From the NCBI GenBank assembly GCA_035630195.1, contig DASQLD010000658.1, positions 1-20,670 of the forward strand: 20,670 nucleotides of DNA. The letters are read 5' to 3'. Under the pieces are notes generated by a model. That model did no database searches, was not told the DNA's origin, and saw only the letters and a program-made list of their open reading frames with translations. The translations under genes and the position numbers were made by a program. Shown piece after piece: positions 15,369 through 20,670 of the stretch. This stretch comes from DASQDN01 sp035630195. GTDB lineage: Bacteria; Acidobacteriota; Terriglobia; Bryobacterales; Bryobacteraceae. Every line of letters starts with the position of its first letter. Position 1 is the stretch's first letter.

Positions 15369-16172
15369 TCACTCCAAAACTTTCAGCGAGATCACCACGA
15401 AGATCGCAGTGTCTTCTTCGGTCCCCGATATCTTTCCTAGGATTGTTTTCTGGCCTTCCTTGAAATCGCCGGATGTAGAAAGACCGACGTCTCTGAAGTT
15501 GAACTGCGTCGATACTAGGAGATTAGCTCCGGGCTCCCCACCTTTCCTCGTGGTCAAATAGGGAACGCGTAAGTTGATCCGCAATTGATCAAATCTCACA
15601 TAGCGGCTCGAGTCCTTCCGTGTGACTGCTTCCGGTCGTATATGAATTTGAGCCGTTGGCACTGCGCCCGGCACCTCTGGCATCGAGCCCGGAAAGACGA
15701 GGTTTTGCTCGGTCTGTTTCCCTTCCTGCAGGCGAAGCGGTAGTATGTCCCAAACTTCGATGTGCTTGTATTGCGTAGCGGCGCGAAGCTGACGCACAGC
15801 GGACTCCAAGTCCGCGGGAATGGGCATCGATTCCGACCGCGGCTTCATGCTGCATCGCAGGAAGGCCATTGTCATTTCGATGTTGCGGCCGATTGCCGCC
15901 TCGCTTCCAGGACGATCTAACTCCTCGACGACGCGCCGCATCTGCTCGATCACTTCGGGCTTTGCGTAGACAACAATCGTACGCAGGTGGTCATCGGCAA
16001 CATACCTCACATTGAAAACCGAAAGCATTTTAGCCAAGCGGTTGAACGAGTCTCCGCTCAATGTCTTTACGGGGATAATGACGGCCTTTTCGCCGCTCGG
16101 TTTAGTCTCGACGGTAGCTTCCTGGCTCATTGCGCACATTGCGCCGAGCACCATCACTATGAGTACGCGCAT
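15369..16172 (-). CDS. Secreted secretin-N-like protein of a sigma-factor cassette
   Basis: 267 residues with a signal peptide (MRVLIVMVLGAMCAMSQEA). The segment at about 28-88 (VIIPVKTLSGDSFNRLAKML ... DDHLRTIVVYAKPEVIEQM ... VVEELDRP) has the strand-helix pattern and closing 'Leu-Asp-Arg-Pro' of the NolW/secretin N-type domains of type II and III secretion pores. The remainder ends in strands (LLVSTQFNFRDVGL ... EEDTAIFVVISLKVLE) that recall a secretin tail, but the protein is far too short to hold a full pore domain. It is therefore probably not a working secretin. AAGGAG (16190-16185) precedes the ATG by 12 bases. It is the third gene after the ECF sigma factor and its membrane partner, 25 bases downstream. 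Function unknown. Confidence 0.7.
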   Translation of the reverse strand: MRVLIVMVLGAMCAMSQEATVETKPSGEKAVIIPVKTLSGDSFNRLAKMLSVFNVRYVADDHLRTIVVYAKPEVIEQMRRVVEELDRPGSEAAIGRNIEMTMAFLRCSMKPRSESMPIPADLESAVRQLRAATQYKHIEVWDILPLRLQEGKQTEQNLVFPGSMPEVPGAVPTAQIHIRPEAVTRKDSSRYVRFDQLRINLRVPYLTTRKGGEPGANLLVSTQFNFRDVGLSTSGDFKEGQKTILGKISGTEEDTAIFVVISLKVLE

Positions 16173-16197
16173 ATTTTGAGGTCTCTCCTTAGGCTGC

Positions 16198-16620
16198 TCA
16201 ATCTCCGATGAGCAGAATCACTACGTCAGGATCTGCAGTTTCTATACGGACAACGATGTCCTGGGCATTCAGTTTCGTCTCGGGCGCCACTTGCCGTCGC
16301 GGTTTTGCGACCGTGTTTGGACGTTCTACTTTGACCACCGCCGGGGGCGGAACTTCCTTCGCGGTGACGACTATTTCCCGGCGAACCTCGACCGTTGGAC
16401 GAGCCGCATGCTTAGCGGGACGGAGCAAAACCACGATGAATATCGCAAGCGCAACCGATGCGAACAGACCCACAAACTTCCAAGGCATCACGAAGCGCTT
16501 CAAGTCTGTCGCAGCTTCGCTTCGCTCAGCTACTGCCAAACGAACACGAGCCAGCGAATCCGCCGGAACGGGTTCATCCCGCAACGAATGCAATAGAGAT
16601 CGAACATCTTCATCCGTCAT
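16198..16620 (-). CDS. Single-TM protein, probable anti-sigma partner
   Basis: 140 residues. The N-terminal part (1-45: MTDEDVRSLLHSLRDEPVPADSLARVRLAVAER in outline) is short, charged and helical, and would be cytoplasmic. A TM helix lies at about 47-66 (WKFVGLFASVALAIFIVVLL). The outer part is basic and proline-rich and ends in a predicted strand (IVVRIETADPDVVILLIGD). The N-terminus has none of the His/Cys zinc motif of classical ZAS anti-sigma factors. The call rests mainly on position: it overlaps the ECF sigma gene by 4 bases (ATGA), as anti-sigma genes usually do, and has the usual cytoplasm-TM-periplasm layout. The sequence alone does not prove sigma binding. Confidence 0.65.
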   Translation of the reverse strand: MTDEDVRSLLHSLRDEPVPADSLARVRLAVAERSEAATDLKRFVMPWKFVGLFASVALAIFIVVLLRPAKHAARPTVEVRREIVVTAKEVPPPAVVKVERPNTVAKPRRQVAPETKLNAQDIVVRIETADPDVVILLIGD

Positions 16621-17141
16621 AATCTTTCCCCACTCAACAGGCCGCGTAGTTTTCGGATAGCCTTCGCAACCTGGCTACGCACCGTGACTTCGCTGGAGCC
16701 GAGAACAGCCGCCACCTCTGCGGTCGATAATCCTTCGATCTCGCGCAGTACGATGGCTGCCCGTTCTCTCAGGGCCAACTTCCCGAGCGCGGTCATCATG
16801 GCTCTCTTTCGCTCGTCGAGAACGATAACTGCTTCGACCGAAGCGCTAGCGGATTCCAATTCCGGCAATTCCTCAAACGGTTTCGACATCCGCACACGAT
16901 CCAGGCATAGATTCACTGCTACGCGATAGAGCCAACTCCGGAGCGCAGCGTCGTTAACGAAATCGATTCCGTGTCGATGGAGCCGTAGGAATGATTCCTG
17001 CGCGACATCTTCGGCATCGGCCCAGTTGCCCAAAATTCGAAAGGCGGTCCGCAAAATCTCGGTCTCTCTCTCACGAAGGATCTGCTCAAACGAGTCTGCC
17101 AGTTCGGTCGGACTGTCGCTCATGAGCGCTGTGCCTGGCAT
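16617..17141 (-). CDS. ECF-type RNA polymerase sigma factor
   Basis: 174-residue group 4 sigma factor with region 2 (LRTAFRILGNWADAEDVAQESFLRL ... LRSWLYRVAVNLCLDRVR in outline, about 29-84) and region 4 (ERAAIVLREIEGLSTAEVAAVLGSSEVTVRSQV in outline, about 125-168), joined by an acidic linker. Both have the expected core-binding and -35-binding helices. The ATG at 17141 has GAGAGG directly against it, too close for a normal ribosome site; an ATG six codons later (17123) is a fair alternative. The next two genes look like its anti-sigma partner and a secreted protein. The gene is divergent from the multihaem cytochrome gene, with 117 bases between them. Confidence 0.93.
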   Translation of the reverse strand: MPGTALMSDSPTELADSFEQILRERETEILRTAFRILGNWADAEDVAQESFLRLHRHGIDFVNDAALRSWLYRVAVNLCLDRVRMSKPFEELPELESASASVEAVIVLDERKRAMMTALGKLALRERAAIVLREIEGLSTAEVAAVLGSSEVTVRSQVAKAIRKLRGLLSGERL

Positions 17142-17177
17142 CCTCTCACTCTTAAAACGAAACTCGTGCGCTAAGTG

Positions 17178-17207
17178 TTGATCGAGATGAAACGAAATTC
17201 ATCTAAT
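17178..17207 (+). promoter_or_regulatory. Candidate sigma70-type promoter for the cytochrome-TPR gene
   Basis: TTGATC (17178-17183) and TCTAAT (17202-17207) are 18 bases apart and match four and five of six consensus positions. Transcription would start near 17214, leaving about 45 bases before the GTG at 17259, which is preceded by AGGAATAAAGGA. A second pair, TTGCGC (17220) and TATAGG (17242), is weaker and would leave almost no leader. Confidence 0.35.
17185..17204. promoter_or_regulatory. Inverted repeat between the divergent sigma and cytochrome genes
   Basis: AGATGAA (17185-17191) and TTCATCT (17198-17204) are perfect inverted copies with a 6-base spacer. The site sits in the middle of the 117-base divergent spacer and overlaps the spacer of the candidate + strand promoter, so it could be an operator for either gene. 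Seven-base arms can arise by chance. Confidence 0.35.
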
Positions 17208-17258
17208 ACTTTCACGTTATTGCGCTACTGGCGATCTTCACTATAGGAATAAAGGACC

Positions 17259-19991
17259 GTGTCTCGTGTCTTCACGCTGCTCTTCGCCGCGTTGCTTCTG
17301 AATACCGCTTACATTGCCTCCTTTGCGGAACCGACCGTCTTTAATATGGCGAATGTCCTCGCCCATCTCTTCGGAGGCTTACTCGTTACGGTAATCGCCT
17401 GGCGCGTTCTGCCGCGATCGAGCGCAATTTTGCTTGTCGCATCGGCTGCAATCGGTCTTTATCTTGTTAAGACCGGAAACACGTTCGGTCAGCGATGGGT
17501 CCTCTGGGCGCATATTGTCGTCTCCGGGATCTTCGTCGCTGTGGCCGTGCGTTGGGTTTGGAGATCTTGGCCTCGGCATCGCAACGCAGTCGCCGCTGCG
17601 ACGGCGCTGTTGGTTCTGCTACCCGCCGGCGCTGCCTTGTATCGAAGGGCATACCCCAATCCGCACGACCGCATTCGCAATCCGGAGATTGTACCGGCGT
17701 CGATGGAGGAAGAGGGCAGCGGTCCGAAGTCTCCATTCTGGCCTTCTTCGGCGACGACCAACGTCGGACACACGATTCCCTCAAACTTCTTTATGGACTC
17801 GGAACTCTGCGGATCGTGCCACAAGGACATCTACGAGCAGTGGAACAGCTCGATGCATCACTTCGCATCGTTCAACAATCAGTTCTATCGAAAATCCATT
17901 GAATACATGCAGAGCGTGAACGGCACAAAAGGCAGCAAGTGGTGCGCCGGATGCCATGACCACGCAGTATTCTTCAACGGCCGCTTCGAAAAACCGATCG
18001 AGGATCAAATCGATACGCCGGAAGCGCAAAATGGGCTCGGTTGCGTTTCCTGCCACTCCATTACTCGCGTAGACAGCACCATGGGAAATGGCGGTTTCAC
18101 GATCGAGTATCCGCCGCTCCACGATCTTGCTTCGAGCCGGAACAAATACATCCGCGCGCTTGATAACTTCCTAACATATCTCGATCCCGAGCCGCATCGG
18201 AAGACGTTCATGAAGCCGTTCATGCGGCTGGACTCATCCGAATATTGCTCGACGTGTCACAAAGTGCATCTGGATGTACCGGTGAATAACTACCGTTGGA
18301 TTCGGGGCTTCAATGACTACGACAATTGGCAGGCCAGCGGCGTTTCCGGCCAGGGCGCGCGGTCATTTTATTATCCGGCGAAAACATCCACATGCGGGCA
18401 ATGCCACATGCCGCTCGTCAAGTCCAACGATCCGGGTAATCGCAACGGAATGATCCATTCGCATCGCTTCGCCGCCGCGAACACAGCGGTTGCTTATGTG
18501 AACAAGGATGAGAGGCAGCTTGAAGAAACGAAATCGTTTTTGACGAACGGATTCATCTCGGTCGACATCTTTTCGGCAGCCCCGGTCGACGACATGCCAG
18601 GTCAGCCGGATATGCGTCGGCGATCCGACGGTCCGCAGCTTGCCTCAACGTTCGGCGTCGGCGAAGAGTCCGAGCAATCCGGCGCTATCTTCCTTCGGGA
18701 CGTCGGGAAACTCGCTGCACCGCTTGATAAATCGGGAGTGAAGGTCTCACCCGGATCTACCGTACGTGTAGATGTTGTTGTTCGTACACGCAGGATCGGC
18801 CACTTCTTCCCAGCGGGCACAGTAGATTCCTTTGACATCTGGCTGGAACTGATGGGAACGGATGCAAATGGCAAGCCTGTCTTCTGGAGCGGGCGCGTGG
18901 AAGATGACGGCAAAGGACCCGTAGAAACCGGCGCCCACTTCTACCGCTCTTATCAACTCGATGGCGAAGGAAATCCCATCAATAAGCGAAACGCTTTTCA
19001 AACCAGAAGTGTGTTGTACGTGCGCCTCATCCCGCCGGGGGCCGCCGACGTTGCTCACTATCGTGTAAAGATTCCGAAGGACGCGAAAGGACCGATCAAC
19101 CTTCATGCAAAGCTGAACTATCGCAAGTTCTCGCACTATTACACACAGTTTTCCTACGCGGGAGTCCCTATAGCGGATCAGCCGCCATCGCTTGTCAGCG
19201 CCAGTCACGACAATCGTCAATTCTCGTTCTCACCGGCAAACATTCCCAAGAATGTCTCTGGGAAGATTAAGGACCACATCCCAGATCTTCCAATCATCAC
19301 CTTGGCGGAGGCGCGTTCGAAACTCGATGTTGACGACGGTAAGACTCCAACTCAATGGCGACCGGTCGTGCAAAAGCCGGACCGGGAGCGTTGGAACGAC
19401 TGGGGTATCGGTATGCTCCTCCAAGGCGACTTGAAGGCCGCCGAGTATGCCTTCACTCGTGTCACCGAATCCGAACCCGAGTACGCCGACGGCTGGTTGA
19501 ACGTCGCGCGCGCTCTCATTCAGGAAGGCGAAACCGATCGTGCGAAGCCCTATCTCGAACGTGCTTTGAAAATAGATGCGAGTCTCGGCCGCACACACTT
19601 CTTCAAAGCAATGGTGCAGAAGGCGGACGGCGACTACGATGGAGCCTTACAGTCGCTACGAACGGTGACAGCCAAATACCCGCGCGATCGCGTGGCTCTC
19701 AACCAACTCGGACGAATTCTCTTTTTAAAGCGCGAGTACAAGCAGGCGATTGGAGCGTTGAAAGCCACGCTGCAAGTCGATCCCGAAGATGTTCAGGCTC
19801 ATTACACGCTCATGCTTGCCTATCGAGGATTGGGCGACGCCAAGAACGCCGAGCGCGAGGAAAAGTTATTCCGGCGTTTCAAAGCAGATGAATCGTCGCA
19901 GTCGATCACGGCCAGGCCGCGTATGGCGAGCGCCGAAGACAACAATGAGAGACAGATGATTCATGACCATGAGAGTGTGACGATTCGATGA
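17259..19991 (+). CDS. Membrane-anchored pentahaem cytochrome c with C-terminal TPR domain
   Basis: 910-residue protein, starting at GTG. Five TM helices lie at about 4-22, 28-50, 54-71, 80-102 and 108-128; an odd number puts the rest in the periplasm, where haem c is attached. Two of the helices contain a His (H36 and H85). Five CxxCH haem sites follow: C184-H188, C229-H233, C262-H266, C330-H334 and C379-H383, in a cytochrome c554-like segment. A beta-rich region (about 430-660) comes next, then TPR repeats (about 708-870: AEYAFTRVTESEPEYADGWL, AKPYLERALKIDAS, ALQSLRTVTAKYPRD, AIGALKATLQVDPED). Likely roles are electron transfer, perhaps with quinone, plus partner binding through the TPRs. 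It overlaps the following FG-GAP gene by 4 bases, so the two are made together. Electron donor and acceptor are unknown. Confidence 0.88.
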   Translation: MSRVFTLLFAALLLNTAYIASFAEPTVFNMANVLAHLFGGLLVTVIAWRVLPRSSAILLVASAAIGLYLVKTGNTFGQRWVLWAHIVVSGIFVAVAVRWVWRSWPRHRNAVAAATALLVLLPAGAALYRRAYPNPHDRIRNPEIVPASMEEEGSGPKSPFWPSSATTNVGHTIPSNFFMDSELCGSCHKDIYEQWNSSMHHFASFNNQFYRKSIEYMQSVNGTKGSKWCAGCHDHAVFFNGRFEKPIEDQIDTPEAQNGLGCVSCHSITRVDSTMGNGGFTIEYPPLHDLASSRNKYIRALDNFLTYLDPEPHRKTFMKPFMRLDSSEYCSTCHKVHLDVPVNNYRWIRGFNDYDNWQASGVSGQGARSFYYPAKTSTCGQCHMPLVKSNDPGNRNGMIHSHRFAAANTAVAYVNKDERQLEETKSFLTNGFISVDIFSAAPVDDMPGQPDMRRRSDGPQLASTFGVGEESEQSGAIFLRDVGKLAAPLDKSGVKVSPGSTVRVDVVVRTRRIGHFFPAGTVDSFDIWLELMGTDANGKPVFWSGRVEDDGKGPVETGAHFYRSYQLDGEGNPINKRNAFQTRSVLYVRLIPPGAADVAHYRVKIPKDAKGPINLHAKLNYRKFSHYYTQFSYAGVPIADQPPSLVSASHDNRQFSFSPANIPKNVSGKIKDHIPDLPIITLAEARSKLDVDDGKTPTQWRPVVQKPDRERWNDWGIGMLLQGDLKAAEYAFTRVTESEPEYADGWLNVARALIQEGETDRAKPYLERALKIDASLGRTHFFKAMVQKADGDYDGALQSLRTVTAKYPRDRVALNQLGRILFLKREYKQAIGALKATLQVDPEDVQAHYTLMLAYRGLGDAKNAEREEKLFRRFKADESSQSITARPRMASAEDNNERQMIHDHESVTIR

Positions 19992-20670
19992 GGAGTTTGC
20001 TCTTGCTAGGCATCGCTGCCACGCTTGCAAGTGGCGCGGTCCAGTTTACTGACGTGACAGCGCAGTCAGGTATTAAGTTTACCCACAATAGCGGAAGGGC
20101 GGGGAAGAAGTTTTTACCCGAAACTATGGGCTCCGGCGCAGCCTTCTTCGATGCCGATAACGATGGCTGGCCCGACATTCTTCTGGTCAACAGCAAGGAT
20201 TTCCAACCAAGGGGCCGACGTTCGCTGTCCGCGCTCTACAAGAACAATCGTAACGGCACATTTACAAACATCACACCCGGCAGCGGACTCGATGTAGAGA
20301 TGTACGGCTTGGGAGTGGCCGTGGCTGATTACGACAACGATGGCCGCGACGATGTTTATATCACGGCGCTTGAAGGCGACCGGCTTTTTCACAACGAAGG
20401 CGCAGGCCGGTTTCGCGATGTTACGAAAACGTCCGGGATTCAAAATGCGAATTTCGGCACAAGCGCCGCGTGGTTGGACTATGACAAGGACGGCAAGGCC
20501 GATCTATTCGTAGCAAACTACGTGCAGTGGACCGCTAAGGGCGATCTTTGGTGCTCGCTCGATGGCGCCACCAAGTCCTACTGCACACCGGAATCTTATA
20601 AGGGCACATCTTCGAAGCTGTATCGAAATCTCGGCGCTGGTAAATTTGAAGACGTTACGCAGAAGGCCGG
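19988..20670 (+). CDS. Secreted FG-GAP / CRTAC1-family protein (3' end outside window)
   Basis: The frame starts at the ATG at 19988 inside an ATGA overlap with the cytochrome gene and stays open to the right edge, giving 227 residues of a longer protein. MRSLLLLGIAATLASGAVQ is a signal peptide. The mature part begins FTDVTAQSGIKFTHNSG, typical of CRTAC1 proteins. FG-GAP/VCBS repeats follow, each with an acidic DxDxDG calcium-binding-like loop: DADNDGWPDILL, DYDNDGRDDVYI and DYDKDGKADLFV. A Cys pair in WCSLDG ... SYCTPE is also usual for this group. Full-length members normally end in an ASPIC/UnbV domain, which would lie beyond the window. Expected to form a periplasmic or surface beta-propeller. 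Function is not established; the link to the cytochrome-TPR protein suggests a shared complex. Confidence 0.88.
   Translation, partial: MRSLLLLGIAATLASGAVQFTDVTAQSGIKFTHNSGRAGKKFLPETMGSGAAFFDADNDGWPDILLVNSKDFQPRGRRSLSALYKNNRNGTFTNITPGSGLDVEMYGLGVAVADYDNDGRDDVYITALEGDRLFHNEGAGRFRDVTKTSGIQNANFGTSAAWLDYDKDGKADLFVANYVQWTAKGDLWCSLDGATKSYCTPESYKGTSSKLYRNLGAGKFEDVTQKA

Noticed and set aside
1..20670. CRISPR array, tRNA, rRNA, insertion sequence or phage genes
   Set aside because: I found no regular direct repeats, no cloverleaf-like tRNA sequence and no transposase or integrase motifs on either strand.

Overview
The window looks like the chromosome of an acidobacterium, probably from the Solibacter/Bryobacter side of that phylum. 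This rests on gene style, not on any marker gene: a CadC-type winged helix fused to a PD40 propeller, a membrane-anchored multihaem cytochrome/TPR protein coupled to a CRTAC1-type FG-GAP protein, an ECF sigma cassette ending in a secretin-N-like protein, and frequent GTG/TTG starts. Coding density is very high. I see no rRNA, tRNA, CRISPR array, insertion sequence or prophage, and no gene-free stretch above 300 bases.

Layout. Positions 1-269 hold the 3' end of an unrecognised + strand gene. A minus-strand two-domain aspartic protease (278-1033) is divergent from a + strand regulator with winged helix, TM segment and 12 PD40 motifs (1116-3224). A secreted ADP-ribosylglycohydrolase-family protein follows (3254-4870). 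Its 3' end carries what looks like a one-base frameshift: the alternative frame ends in a tidy C-terminus and stop at 4793, followed by a small terminator hairpin. A good sigma70-type promoter (4898-4926) then precedes a tightly packed operon: HutI-like amidohydrolase, formiminotransferase-cyclodeaminase, lipoyl synthase and M28 peptidase (4968-9242). After an 85-base gap comes an NfrB-like glycosyltransferase with a C-terminal MshEN domain (9328-11085).

From 11063 to 17141 the genes are on the minus strand. The first operon, read right to left, is aroC-def-fmt-argJ-small secreted protein; most junctions overlap by 1-4 bases. The second, also right to left, is ECF sigma factor, single-TM probable anti-sigma partner and secretin-N-like secreted protein. 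Divergent from the sigma gene are a 910-residue protein (five TM segments, five CxxCH haem sites, TPR tail) and, overlapping it by 4 bases, a secreted FG-GAP/CRTAC1 protein that runs off the window.

How they fit. The aroC-argJ group is housekeeping: chorismate and arginine synthesis plus initiator Met-tRNA formylation and deformylation. HutI and FtcD would perform the last steps of histidine breakdown, but the HutI-like protein lacks two residues that are normally essential, so its reaction is uncertain. The most unusual parts are that HutI variant, the frameshifted ADP-ribosylglycohydrolase, and the sigma/anti-sigma/secretin-N cassette facing the cytochrome-TPR/CRTAC1 pair.
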